Source: Calothrix sp. PCC 7103 (GTDB taxonomy: Bacteria; Cyanobacteriota; Cyanobacteriia; Cyanobacteriales; Nostocaceae). Taken from it: a DNA stretch of 64,000 nucleotides. The position numbers and the translations under genes are program-made. The notes under the pieces were generated by a model, which ran no database searches, was not told where the DNA came from, and saw nothing but the letters and a program-made list of their open reading frames with translations. The stretch covers positions 6,720,217 to 6,784,216 of the forward strand of contig NZ_KB217478.1 in NCBI RefSeq assembly GCF_000331305.1, given 5' to 3'. This document shows, in pieces, positions 25,124 through 33,822 of this stretch. The first letter of the stretch is position 1; each line of letters opens with the position of its first letter.

Positions 25124-26581
25124 CTATATTTTTTCAAATGCAGCAATTTGGGTTTGCCAATTTTTAACTAACTTCGCTTTTGTAGTCTCATCAACAAAAG
25201 CATATTCTAAACTATTGCGTGCTAACTGCTTGACCTCATCCCAGGTTATATCAGGATGTGATAATACAGCGCGTGTAAATTCTTCTGTGATATCACTGCC
25301 AAATATTCCCGCATCATCTGTATTTAACGAAACGGGAATTCCCATCCGCATCCATTTTAAAAATGGGTGTTTTTCTAAAGGTAATTTCAATAGTAAATAA
25401 TTGCTAATAGGACAAGCTTCTATCAATATTTTACGGCGCCGCATTAAAGTAACTTCTGGAGCGTTGGGTTGAGGGGAAGCTTCTAAGTTAACACCATGTC
25501 CAATACGTTCGGCGCCCATTAATATAGAATCACGAATATGCCAATCCCATTTGGTACGTTCACCTGAATGTATTGATAAGCGTACAGCTGGATATAGGCG
25601 CCGTAAAGTTGAAATATAATCATCAACTGCTGATGGTGCAGCTATTTCTTGACCGACTTGTACATCTTCGGAATATTCGTTACCTACTAAATTTATTCCA
25701 GCTATGGCGTTTCCTACAGCATCGTTTGCTGCTGCTAGTTCAAACGCTATAGGTAATTGAGTAAATAATTTAGCACTCGTGCGTCGAAACGACAGCATAA
25801 ACCGTAATTCCACCCTTTCGTTTTCTGGTAGCTCAAGGGAAGCACTTTGCACAGCTGCGAGTAAATTACTCATATGCTCGCGTGCTGCGGTTAAGTTTAA
25901 CAATTTATATTCATCAGCTTTACTTGCACCAACAGGAGTATTGGGAAACGGTGATAGCATAACTTCAACGTAACTCAAATTGTGGCGCCGTGCATTCTGA
26001 ACTGTTTGAGCTAACATTTGACGAATAATTTCTGGGTTTCCCGTCAGCGCATCACCACGAGCAAACACCGCGTTGAAAAATACATTATTAGGATTAGGCT
26101 CGTTTACCGCTATCATTTGAGAACTTAGATACATTGCGCGCTGTTTACGCTCAAGTTCTGTACGTGGGTTAACAAGATTTGCAACAGCTACAAAAGTAGC
26201 ATTATTATCTGGGTCTGGAGCAGTTTTATCTAAAGGTACAGCGATAAATTTATATGCGTTTGCATCATCACTTGCAAAGCTTTGTTTTGGTACGCGAATA
26301 AAATAACGATATTGTTTTGACTGTGCAGCAAGTTCAAGTAAACGTTCGGGAGCGATGCTACCACTTAGGTGTGTGTGTAGTTCTCCCCCTTTGGGCATTT
26401 TTTGCAGGAATGTGCGTAGTTGCTTTGTATCACGTTTTATATTGGCAAATTGTTTACTATATTGAGTTTGAACAGGTTGTTTACTCGTGGCAGTTTGTAA
26501 TAAACTTCCACCAAAGGTAATACTACCAAATATTCCTAACCCAACTGCAAAAGCAATCAGGCGCCTGCAAAATTGTTTCAT
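25124..26581 (-). CDS. Adenosine deaminase family protein with signal peptide
   Basis: The 485-residue protein has a hydrophobic signal or anchor (about 7-30) and then the amidohydrolase core. The zinc ligands appear as GELHTHLSGS (H69, H71), SIHSGE in the middle, and LNTDDAGIFGS (Asp-Asp) near 420. It should deaminate adenosine to inosine, and the signal peptide places it outside the cytoplasmic membrane, as in secreted ADGF-type enzymes, allowing nucleoside scavenging. That location is inference. Seven GGCGCC sites lie in or near the gene. Confidence 0.82.
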   Translation of the reverse strand: MKQFCRRLIAFAVGLGIFGSITFGGSLLQTATSKQPVQTQYSKQFANIKRDTKQLRTFLQKMPKGGELHTHLSGSIAPERLLELAAQSKQYRYFIRVPKQSFASDDANAYKFIAVPLDKTAPDPDNNATFVAVANLVNPRTELERKQRAMYLSSQMIAVNEPNPNNVFFNAVFARGDALTGNPEIIRQMLAQTVQNARRHNLSYVEVMLSPFPNTPVGASKADEYKLLNLTAAREHMSNLLAAVQSASLELPENERVELRFMLSFRRTSAKLFTQLPIAFELAAANDAVGNAIAGINLVGNEYSEDVQVGQEIAAPSAVDDYISTLRRLYPAVRLSIHSGERTKWDWHIRDSILMGAERIGHGVNLEASPQPNAPEVTLMRRRKILIEACPISNYLLLKLPLEKHPFLKWMRMGIPVSLNTDDAGIFGSDITEEFTRAVLSHPDITWDEVKQLARNSLEYAFVDETTKAKLVKNWQTQIAAFEKI

Positions 26582-26633
26582 TCAGCACACCACTTCAAAA
26601 TTGTCACATTAATAATACGTGATTATAACCATA

Positions 26634-26697
26634 GTTGTAGAGATCTTACATATAACGTCTCTATCCATAGGCAATGTAACGTCTCTACTCACGGGCG
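26634..26697. repeat. Family B repeat, degenerate (GTAGAGA..ACGTCTCTA)
   Basis: GTAGAGATCTTACATATAAC, GTCTCTATCC and a second AACGTCTCTAC occur in the 325 bp gap upstream of the ADA gene. No gene is seen in 26582-26906. Confidence 0.5.
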
Positions 26698-26906
26698 ATG
26701 TTTCTCTGGCGCCGAACAATTATATTTCTAGTATTTACATTTGGCGAGGATATTCGAGTCACAAATCTTATTGTAAATTCTAATTTAAATATCAAGCCAA
26801 AAGTATCGTTGTTGACAGTAATTTTATGTCAGTCTGCCAAAATCCGTAAAAATATACCTACAAACTGTAGCTATATATTACAGTTTTCAACCTATTGGAG
26901 AAATTT

Positions 26907-27107
26907 ATGAGTGACAATTTGGGTGGTCAAATGACCTGGAAAGTACCAGGTACTACCGATTGCAGTTTGCACCTTCGTTACAATGATACTGAACCTTGGC
27001 GCCCTTACGAAGATTTTCCTGAATACTTTTTGCCTGATCCATCAGGATTTTCACAAGGGTACGCAACATTTCTCGCATTGTTAAACAAGAATTGGCAGTC
27101 AGTGTAA
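26907..27107 (+). CDS. Hypothetical protein, 66 residues
   Basis: No recognised family. The protein is acidic and Trp/Pro-rich (TEPWRPYEDFPEYFLPDPSG). TTGGAGAAATTT precedes the ATG at 26907, a fair ribosome site. It lies 170 bp upstream of the phycobiliprotein lyase-like gene on the same strand; the compact composition suggests a real small protein, but there is no functional clue. Confidence 0.5.
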   Translation: MSDNLGGQMTWKVPGTTDCSLHLRYNDTEPWRPYEDFPEYFLPDPSGFSQGYATFLALLNKNWQSV

Positions 27108-27279
27108 ACAAGCTTTTAAATCGACACAAACTGCAAATTCCACTAAAAGCACATAGTTCTTCACTAGCAATGTATACAGAATTAAACATTTTTTAATGTT
27201 AAGATATGTAAACTAGTTTTAGAAGAGCTTGACCAAATGTCAAGGATATGATGGTGTAATCGTGAAAGAGGTATTAACT

Positions 27280-27816
27280 ATGACAACATCCGTACAGGTT
27301 GCAGAGTATACGTTAGAGGCATTAGGAGACAAATTTTTTGAGCAATCAGAAGGTAACTGGCACTCAGAGCGTCGTTACTACACCCTAAAGAGTGGACAAA
27401 TAGAAGAAGTAGTCAGTCACATAACAGTTAAATATTTAGAACGGGGCAACGAAGAATTGTTAGAGCTTGCCCAAATGCACGAGTTAGAAAACCCGAACGC
27501 GATAATTTGCGGCTCCAGAATTACATGGGAAAGTAACTATTCAGAACCAGGACGTAAACCTACCACAGGTTCAACAATATTTGGAATTCAAGGAAATATT
27601 TTGTATCGTGACCGTGGTTTTGCTACACCAAAGCCAGTCACAGCTATATACACTTTACGTGACCCCAAAACGCTGCATTTACGAACTGAGTATGGCGGTT
27701 CTGTATTCGAGGAAGAAATTAAACTTATTGGTGCAAGCCATCGTACCCGCCAAACAATTATCTCGCGCGCAGGCGAAGAAATTATGATTGGACAGTATTT
27801 AGAAAGAAGAATCTAA
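27280..27816 (+). CDS. CpeS/CpcS-like phycobiliprotein lyase family protein
   Basis: The 178-residue protein shows the lipocalin-like CpeS pattern: EGNWHSERRYYTLKSG near residue 25, then SRITWESNYSEPG, TGSTIFGI, LYRDRGFATPKPVTAIYTLR and a final GQYLERRI. S-type lyases attach phycocyanobilin or phycoerythrobilin to Cys82-type sites on phycobiliprotein subunits. It is directly upstream of the cpc operon, which fits, as CpcE/F serve only CpcA Cys84. The start is the ATG at 27280 behind AGAGG. It is divergent enough that the exact subfamily (S, U or V) is not clear. Confidence 0.7.
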   Translation: MTTSVQVAEYTLEALGDKFFEQSEGNWHSERRYYTLKSGQIEEVVSHITVKYLERGNEELLELAQMHELENPNAIICGSRITWESNYSEPGRKPTTGSTIFGIQGNILYRDRGFATPKPVTAIYTLRDPKTLHLRTEYGGSVFEEEIKLIGASHRTRQTIISRAGEEIMIGQYLERRI

Positions 27817-27833
27817 AAAAGTTATGAATTATG

Positions 27834-27880
27834 AGTTAAGAGGAGCGGAGTTATGAATTCTAATTCCGCTCCTCTTAACT
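27834..27880 (+). terminator. Perfect 16-bp palindromic hairpin after the lyase gene
   Basis: AGTTAAGAGGAGCGGA pairs perfectly with TCCGCTCCTCTTAACT around a 15-nt loop, 18 bp after the stop codon. No strong T-run follows, so termination efficiency is uncertain; it separates the lyase from the cpc leader. Confidence 0.6.
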
Positions 27881-28472
27881 ATTTAAACTTTTGTAGGGTG
27901 CCTTTTAAATCTACACTTTGCAAGTTTTGCTTATATAAAAAAATTAAATTAACCATTCAATGAGTGGGATGGGTGTCTGAAGTGATTGTCCATCAGCAAC
28001 ATTTGCTGTGGGTTTTTCTGTTCGACCTGGAGAGAAAACTGGCAACGCTAACTCTTAGGGCCTTGATGTGACTCTTCCATAAGGCTGAAACGCAAGCCTA
28101 GACTGACTATGAGCTTTTATGTGAAGTTATGTAACGGTTTGACACGACATCATAATAATTTGTAACGAAATTTAGGGCAAAGGCATTGTATAAATTAAAT
28201 TTGGAAGGGTAAAAAGCAGAACGAGGTTGACCAAAGTCTTGCTTATTCGTGCTTTTATGCTTTTCAACAGAAGATTAAGTTTTGTTAAAAACTTTTAATC
28301 TTTTGGCACAAGGGCTACTAAACTGTATAACAGATGTCCTTTTTACCTTTCCGTGCTGCTATTGCAGCCTGACATCAGCGAAAAACTGAGAAACTCGAGA
28401 GTGAGTGCTTAAGTTATTTCAGTTTTGAAGCAAAGTTAAAGTCGAAAATCAAGCAGATAGGAGATTGAATCG
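27881..28472 (+). promoter_or_regulatory. cpc operon upstream region and leader
   Basis: About 590 bp without a gene. A candidate sigma-70 promoter is TTGACA at 28139-28144, 16 bp, then TGTAAC at 28161-28166. Downstream lies an imperfect inverted repeat (AAGATTAAGTTTT at 28271 with its partner ending at 28302) and GCTGC-TATT-GCAGC near 28350. An AGGAGATT ribosome site precedes cpcB. I found no green/red-light L-box (TTGCACA repeat). Confidence 0.55.
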
Positions 28473-28991
28473 ATGTTAGATGCGTTTGCTAAAGTAGTAT
28501 CCCAAGCAGATGCTCGTGGTGAGTACCTGAGCAGCTCACAGTTAGATGCTTTGATGAACATGGTTCGTGATGGCAACAAGCGCATGGACACAGTAAACCG
28601 CATCACCAGCAACGGTTCAGCAATTGTTGCTAACGCGGCTCGTGCATTGTTTGCAGAACAGCCTCAATTAATCGCACCTGGTGGAAACGCTTACACCAAT
28701 CGTCGTATGGCTGCTTGCTTACGCGACATGGAAATCATTTTGCGCTATGTAACCTACGCAATTTTCTCTGGCGACGCGAGTGTTCTCGATGACCGTTGTT
28801 TGAACGGTTTACGCGAAACCTACTTGGCTTTAGGAACCCCCGGAGCTTCAGTAGCAGTTGGCGTTCAAAAGATGAAAGAAGCTGCATTAGCAATTGCTGG
28901 CGACCCCAACAATATCACCAAAGGTGATTGCAGCGCATTGATGTCTGAAGTATCTAGCTACTTCGACCGTGCAGCATCAGCTGTAGCATAA
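28473..28991 (+). CDS. cpcB: C-phycocyanin beta subunit
   Basis: The 172-residue phycobiliprotein binds phycocyanobilin at C82 ([16 protein letters not shown]) and C153 (TKGDCSALM); N72 in GGN is the site that is N-methylated in beta subunits. It forms the alpha-beta monomer with CpcA in phycobilisome rods. The N-terminus [20 protein letters not shown] matches Fremyella/Calothrix phycocyanin. AGGAGATT lies before the ATG. There is no GGCGCC in cpcB or cpcA, consistent with strong codon selection. Confidence 0.98.
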   Translation: MLDAFAKVVSQADARGEYLSSSQLDALMNMVRDGNKRMDTVNRITSNGSAIVANAARALFAEQPQLIAPGGNAYTNRRMAACLRDMEIILRYVTYAIFSGDASVLDDRCLNGLRETYLALGTPGASVAVGVQKMKEAALAIAGDPNNITKGDCSALMSEVSSYFDRAASAVA

Positions 28992-29099
28992 GCTTACGCA
29001 TAACTATCGTGCTACCACAGCACAATCGCTGACTATATATGGTCAGTTCGACATAAACTACTTTCAAACAAAATTTTGTAAAAGGGAGATACTGGACCG

Positions 29100-29588
29100 A
29101 TGAAAACTCCTCTTACCGAAGCAGTAGCATCTGCTGACTCACAAGGACGTTTCCTAAGCAGCACCGAAATGCAAACCGCTTTTGGTCGTTATCGTCAAGC
29201 AACAGCAAGCTTAGAAGCTGCTAAAGCATTGACCAGCAACGCACAACGTTTGGCAGAAGGTGCAGCAAATGCTGTATACCAAAAGTTCCCTTACACCACT
29301 CAAATGCAAGGGCCAAACTTCGCTTCTACCCAAACAGGTAGAGAAAAGTGTGTACGTGACATCGGTTACTACTTGCGAATGGTTACCTACTGCTTAGTTG
29401 TTGGTGGAACTGGTCCAATGGACGACTACCTCATCGCTGGTTTGGCAGAAATCAACAAAACATTTGATTTGTCTCCCAGCTGGTACGTAGAAGCTCTCAA
29501 GCACATCAAGAACAACCACGGTTTAAGTGGTGACCCTGCTGTAGAAGCTAATTCATACATCGATTACGCAATTAACGTCCTAAGCTAA
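29100..29588 (+). CDS. cpcA: C-phycocyanin alpha subunit
   Basis: The 162-residue alpha subunit starts [20 protein letters not shown] and carries C84 in [16 protein letters not shown], where CpcE/CpcF attach phycocyanobilin. Ending [10 protein letters not shown] is typical. It follows cpcB by 108 bp with its own AAGGGAG site. A strong RNA structure 15 bp downstream probably limits read-through to the linker genes. Confidence 0.98.
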   Translation: MKTPLTEAVASADSQGRFLSSTEMQTAFGRYRQATASLEAAKALTSNAQRLAEGAANAVYQKFPYTTQMQGPNFASTQTGREKCVRDIGYYLRMVTYCLVVGGTGPMDDYLIAGLAEINKTFDLSPSWYVEALKHIKNNHGLSGDPAVEANSYIDYAINVLS

Positions 29589-29594
29589 GACGCG

Positions 29595-29680
29595 GGACTC
29601 TTTGCCCGGAAGGTTGAGCGGCTCAACTGGCCATAAAGCTAGGAGTTGTTTAGCTTTCCGGGCAGTTTTAATTTTAAAAA
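29595..29680 (+). terminator. Multi-branched RNA structure after cpcA, likely partial terminator or processing block
   Basis: GCCCGGAA (29604-29611) pairs with TTCCGGGC (29656-29663), enclosing GTTGAGC/GCTCAAC and AAAGCTA/TAGCTTT hairpins, followed by AGTTTTAATTTT. This is expected where cpcBA mRNA must greatly outnumber linker mRNA. Confidence 0.75.
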
Positions 29681-30013
29681 GATTTGTAAAAACGAAACGA
29701 CTTCAAATTGAGCGCGTTAGCTTTCTAGATAATATTCGCGCTCATGGGAAACACAAAAGAAGGGTATTTCAAGAAAAAAATTCTTGCTTTTTCCCATGAA
29801 TACTAAATTCAAGACTTGAATTCACTTAACTTCACTCAAGTAATTCTGAATTTTTGTTTTTGATCAAATTGAATACGATATTATAGAAAGCTTTGCCGAT
29901 AGTGTCTACTCTCAGGCATTCTTTGGCGTATATAAGCGCGTTTTGATTTGATTTAGTCGGTCGTTACTTACATAGGTGAATACAACACTATAGTGTAAGG
30001 GAGGCTAGGTAAT

Positions 30014-30796
30014 ATGACCGCGATAGTTGCAGAAACTCCAATTATTGAGTTACGTTCTGACCGAAGCGACGACGATATCGAAATAGTAATTCGGGCAGTT
30101 TATCGTCAAATATTGGGTAATTCTTATTTGATGGATAGCGACCGTCTTCTGACTTCTGAGTCATTATTACGTAACGGTAGCATTACAGTCAAAAAATTTG
30201 TACGTGCTGTTGCAGTTTCAGAACTGTACCGCGATAAATACTTCCATAGCAGCTCGCAAGTTAGATTCATCGAACTCAACTACAAACATTTACTTGGACG
30301 GGCGCCTGAAGATGAATCAGAAATAGCTTACCATGTAGACCTATATAATACAGAAGGCTACGAAGCGGATATTGATTCATACATCGACTCACCAGAGTAC
30401 GAAAATAATTTTGGCGAAAATATCGTTCCATACCATCGAGGTTTCAAGAGCCAAGTTGGTCAAAAGAACATTGGATATAGCCGAATGTTCCAATTGTATC
30501 GAGGCTACGCTTCTAGTGACCTCGCCCAAGGATACAAGAACGGACGGTTAACTTGGGAAGTTGCGAAAAATCTTGCCTCACCAATACACCCAGCATCAAC
30601 TAACGCATTAGCAGGAGCAGCAAGTGGTTCTAGAGGTGAAGTTTACCGAATTCGTTTAATGAGTTCTGCTTCACCCAAATCAACGGTAGTACGTAAAGTA
30701 ACCACTGAAATACTAGTATCCTACGAACAGCTCTCCTCAAAATTGCAGCAGTTGAACCGGAAGGGCAATAAAGTGATGAGCATAACAAGAGCGTAA
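30014..30796 (+). CDS. Phycobilisome rod linker polypeptide
   Basis: The 260-residue protein has the PBS linker domain (about 20-150: [39 protein letters not shown]) and a C-terminal CpcD-like domain (about 205-258: VYRIRLMSS to [10 protein letters not shown]). Rod linkers join phycocyanin hexamers and tune energy transfer. It is paralogous to the next gene but shorter. It corresponds in position to cpcH/cpcI-type linkers of Fremyella; I cannot assign the letter. GGGAGG precedes the ATG; a 425 bp gap after cpcA may hold its own promoter near the ACACTATAGTGT palindrome (29986-29997). Confidence 0.93.
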   Translation: MTAIVAETPIIELRSDRSDDDIEIVIRAVYRQILGNSYLMDSDRLLTSESLLRNGSITVKKFVRAVAVSELYRDKYFHSSSQVRFIELNYKHLLGRAPEDESEIAYHVDLYNTEGYEADIDSYIDSPEYENNFGENIVPYHRGFKSQVGQKNIGYSRMFQLYRGYASSDLAQGYKNGRLTWEVAKNLASPIHPASTNALAGAASGSRGEVYRIRLMSSASPKSTVVRKVTTEILVSYEQLSSKLQQLNRKGNKVMSITRA

Positions 30797-30859
30797 ATTG
30801 CTTTTTTTGAATCAAATTCAACTTGTTCAAAATCTATAAAGTCTAAAAAGGTCTAATAC

Positions 30860-31732
30860 ATGGCAGTCACAACCGCAGCATCACGTCTAGGAACCGAAGC
30901 TTATACTGATGTAACTCCAGTTGAGATACGTCAACACGCAACAAAAGATGAAATTGAATTCGCAATTTCAGCAGTTTACCGTCAACTATTAGGTAACGAC
31001 TACCTAATGAAGTCACAGCGTCTAATTAGTGCTGAATCACTCTTACGTGACGGTAAAATTACAGTTCGTGACTTTGTACGTCAAGTTGCAAAATCAGAGC
31101 TATACAAAGAAAAATTCTTTTACAACAACTTCCAAACTCGTACCATCGAGTTAAATTACAAACACCTACTAGGACGCGCACCTTACGACGAGTCCGAAGT
31201 TGTTTTTCACTTAGACATGTATCAAAACCAAGGTTACGATGCTGACATCGATTCATTCGTAGATTCAGAAGAATACGAAGAAAACTTCGGTGAAAATATC
31301 GTTCCTTATTACCGTGGTTTCAAAACCCAAACTGGTCAAAAAACTGTCGGATTCAACCGCATGTTCCAGTTATATCGTGGTTATGCAAATAGTGACCGCG
31401 CACAACTCAGAGGCGCCACTCCACACCTCGCAGTTGAATTAGGTCGTAATAGCACTAGTGCAGTAGTTCCTCCTAGCGGTAACGGTAGCGGAGGATTTGC
31501 ATACGTTGCACCAGGTCGTGGCGTCACACCCAGTAGTACATTTGGTGGCGCCGGAACCTTTGGAAAAGAAGGTAGAATGTTCCGCGTTGAAGCCGCAAAA
31601 GTATTTGGTTCTGGTTATCCCAGCACACGCCGTGTTAACCAAGCAGTAGTAATTCCTTACGAAGAATTATCTACCTACATCCAAAGAGTTCTAAAACAAG
31701 GCGGTAAAATCGCCAGCGTAACCCCCCTCTAA
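30860..31732 (+). CDS. cpcC: Phycobilisome rod linker, CpcC type
   Basis: The 290-residue linker begins [18 protein letters not shown], as CpcC does, then [20 protein letters not shown], a full linker domain to about residue 170, a Gly/Ser/Pro-rich hinge (about 195-225) and a C-terminal CpcD-like domain ending [11 protein letters not shown]. It attaches phycocyanin hexamers in the rods. It lies 63 bp after its paralogue. A family A repeat lies between it and cpcD. Confidence 0.93.
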   Translation: MAVTTAASRLGTEAYTDVTPVEIRQHATKDEIEFAISAVYRQLLGNDYLMKSQRLISAESLLRDGKITVRDFVRQVAKSELYKEKFFYNNFQTRTIELNYKHLLGRAPYDESEVVFHLDMYQNQGYDADIDSFVDSEEYEENFGENIVPYYRGFKTQTGQKTVGFNRMFQLYRGYANSDRAQLRGATPHLAVELGRNSTSAVVPPSGNGSGGFAYVAPGRGVTPSSTFGGAGTFGKEGRMFRVEAAKVFGSGYPSTRRVNQAVVIPYEELSTYIQRVLKQGGKIASVTPL

Positions 31733-31748
31733 ACTCTGTAGTGTAATC

Positions 31749-31780
31749 ATTGTGGAGCGGGCATAGAAAGCCCGCCTCCC
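31749..31780. repeat. Dispersed palindrome, family A, inside the cpc operon
   Basis: ATTGTGGAGCGGGCATAGAA and AGCCCGCCTCCC form a hairpin in the 89 bp gap between cpcC and cpcD. It could influence mRNA stability within the operon. Confidence 0.65.
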
Positions 31781-31821
31781 TTATATCAAGAAGAAAAATC
31801 ATTTATCACCAACAAAAATAT

Positions 31822-32094
31822 ATGCTTGGTCAAATCGCACCCAACAAACAATCAGCAGCACGTTACTTTCGCTACGAAGTAACAGGACTACGCCAAAACG
31901 AAGAAACTGATAAAACCGATTATCAAATTCGTTCAAGTGCTAGCACCTTTATAACCGTTCCTTATAACCGAATGAATTCAGAAATGCAGCGAATTACCCG
32001 TATGGGTGGCAAAATAGTAAACATTGAGCCTTTATATAGTGAAGGCGCCCAATCAGATACTAATGCCGACGCTTTTAAAAATGAATTCCAATAA
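31822..32094 (+). CDS. cpcD: Rod-capping linker CpcD
   Basis: The 90-residue capping linker has RYFRYEVTGLRQNEETDKTD, FITVPYNRMNSEMQRITRMG and GKIVNIEPL, the complete CpcD fold. It ends rod growth. I use the ATG at 31822; the frame stays open 72 bp upstream, but that part is repeat sequence. The C-terminal tail (SEGAQSDTNADAFKNEFQ) is about ten residues longer than usual and overlaps the cpcE start by 14 bp. Confidence 0.93.
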   Translation: MLGQIAPNKQSAARYFRYEVTGLRQNEETDKTDYQIRSSASTFITVPYNRMNSEMQRITRMGGKIVNIEPLYSEGAQSDTNADAFKNEFQ

Positions 32095-32929
32095 GGACAA
32101 CTTTCAATCCTCATCATCGTCAGAAACACCTGGCGGTGGTGAATCATTAACAATAGAAACCGCAATCGCAAATCTAGAAGGTACAGATTCAGGTTTGCGA
32201 TTTTATGCTGCTTGGTGGTTAGGTCGATTTAAAGTTAATGAACCACGAGCTATTACTCTTTTAATCGAAGCACTCGCAGATGAGCTTGATAGAACACCCG
32301 AAGGTGGTTATCCACTACGACGCAATGCAGCCCGCGCGTTAGGTAAACTAAATGATAAAAGCGCAGTACCTGCTTTAATTAAAAGTTTAGAATGTTCTGA
32401 TTATTACGTGCGCGAAGCATCAGCCGAATCATTAGGAATGTTATCAGATGCAAGCGCAATTCCTGCTTTACATAGCTTATTAATTACTGGATTAACAGGT
32501 GAAGAACTAACTATCGAATCTACCCCAAGCCAGCCGTATGATGCAATATTAGAAGCTTTAGGTAATCTTGGCGCCACCGATTCAATACCACAAATTGAAC
32601 TATTTTTAAAGCATCCAGTCGAACGGGTGCAGTACTCAGCAGCACGCGCAATGTACCAACTAACTGGAAATTCTTCATATGCAGAACGGTTGGTAAAAGC
32701 ATTAGCAGGATCTAACCTACAACTACGACGCACCGCACTCGCGGATTTAGGTGCAATAGGATACTTTGAAGCCGCAGACGCAATTGCTCAAACTCTTGCA
32801 GAAAACAGTTTAAAATTAATCGCACTGAAAGGATTACTAGAATACCAGGTAAGAGAGTTAACACCCCCCACCCCCACTCTATCTGACGGTGCTATAAAAG
32901 TCATGAAATTAATGGACTCTCTACTTTAA
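32081..32929 (+). CDS. cpcE: Phycocyanobilin lyase subunit CpcE
   Basis: The 282-residue HEAT-repeat protein includes DSGLRFYAAWWLGRFKV and many helical repeats (RRNAARALGKLNDKSAVPAL, REASAESLGMLSDASAIPAL). With CpcF it attaches phycocyanobilin to CpcA Cys84. The ATG at 32081 lies within the last codons of cpcD (14 bp overlap, different frame), which suggests translational coupling. Confidence 0.93.
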   Translation: MNSNKDNFQSSSSSETPGGGESLTIETAIANLEGTDSGLRFYAAWWLGRFKVNEPRAITLLIEALADELDRTPEGGYPLRRNAARALGKLNDKSAVPALIKSLECSDYYVREASAESLGMLSDASAIPALHSLLITGLTGEELTIESTPSQPYDAILEALGNLGATDSIPQIELFLKHPVERVQYSAARAMYQLTGNSSYAERLVKALAGSNLQLRRTALADLGAIGYFEAADAIAQTLAENSLKLIALKGLLEYQVRELTPPTPTLSDGAIKVMKLMDSLL

Positions 32930-32943
32930 ATAGTTATGAGTCA

Positions 32944-32970
32944 GTAAAGACGTGATTGATCACGTCTATA
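32944..32970. repeat. Dispersed palindrome, family B
   Basis: GTAAAGACGTGATTGATCAC and GTCTATA lie between cpcE and cpcF. One arm has mutated relative to the consensus GTAGAGACGTGAT. Confidence 0.65.
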
Positions 32971-32994
32971 TAAAGTTATAAGTTATTTAAAAAT

Positions 32995-33717
32995 ATGACT
33001 AATAATAATGTTCAACAATTAATTAGTGCAGTAGAAGAAGCTGATTCTTCAGCGAAATTAGTCGAAGCTGTACAAAATTTAGCATCTTCTGCTTCAGAAG
33101 ATGCCGTACCAACATTGATTGCCGCTCTCGGATATAACAATCCCGGCGCCGCAGTTGCAGCAGTTGATGGGTTAATAGAAATAGGGGAAAAAGCCGTTAA
33201 ACCTCTATTGCAATTACTCGATAACTATAACTATGGAGCGCGTGCTTGGGCAGTACGTGCATTAGCAGGTATTGGTGACCCCAGAGGATTTAATACTTTA
33301 CTCGATGCTGCAAAAAATGACTTTGCTTTAAGTGTACGTCGAGCAGCAGCACGCGGTTTAGGAACAATTCACTGGCAGCAAATGCCATCTGAACAACGCT
33401 CAACCTCCCAACAGCAAGCACTCGAAACCTTAATTCAAGTTTGTCATGACCCAGAATGGGTAGTGCGCTATGCAGCAGTCACTGGACTAGAAGCACTTGC
33501 AAATGCTGCGAGTGAAACTCAACCAGATAAATTACCACAAATAACGGCGCCGCTTTTAAAAATGGCAAACAACGACGAAGAAGTAGCAATTAGAGCGCGC
33601 GCTTGGATGGCAATAAATCAGCACCATAGTCAAATAGAAATGCCCAACATGAAAACACTCGCAGAATCTGACGATGAAAAAGAAGTACCCAGTCGCGGCA
33701 GTGGCAGAAGATCATAA
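32995..33717 (+). CDS. cpcF: Phycocyanobilin lyase subunit CpcF
   Basis: The 240-residue HEAT-repeat lyase subunit includes DNYNYGARAWAVRALAGIGD and RRAAARGLGTIHWQQM, well conserved in CpcF. It forms the heterodimeric lyase with CpcE. It is 65 bp downstream of cpcE with a palindrome between. The C-terminal tail (about 215-240) is charged and low complexity. It is the last clear gene of the operon. Confidence 0.92.
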   Translation: MTNNNVQQLISAVEEADSSAKLVEAVQNLASSASEDAVPTLIAALGYNNPGAAVAAVDGLIEIGEKAVKPLLQLLDNYNYGARAWAVRALAGIGDPRGFNTLLDAAKNDFALSVRRAAARGLGTIHWQQMPSEQRSTSQQQALETLIQVCHDPEWVVRYAAVTGLEALANAASETQPDKLPQITAPLLKMANNDEEVAIRARAWMAINQHHSQIEMPNMKTLAESDDEKEVPSRGSGRRS

Positions 33718-33749
33718 AATAATCTCAGAACGTGTGTATTATTAATAAT

Positions 33750-33777
33750 GTAGAGACGTGACATGTCACGTTTCTAC
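33750..33777. repeat. Dispersed palindrome, family B
   Basis: GTAGAGACGTGACATGTCAC and GTTTCTAC, flanked by ATTATTAATAAT and ATTATT. Just downstream of cpcF; may act as the 3' end of the operon transcript. Confidence 0.65.
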
Positions 33778-33822
33778 ATTATTGTGTAATTCAACAATCA
33801 AATTCCAAAAAACCCTCCTGCA

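Noticed and set aside
28473..28991. Phycoerythrocyanin beta (PecB) instead of CpcB
   Set aside because: The segment [20 protein letters not shown] is CpcB-type; PecB differs here. Both chromophore Cys and the cpcE/cpcF genes fit phycocyanin.
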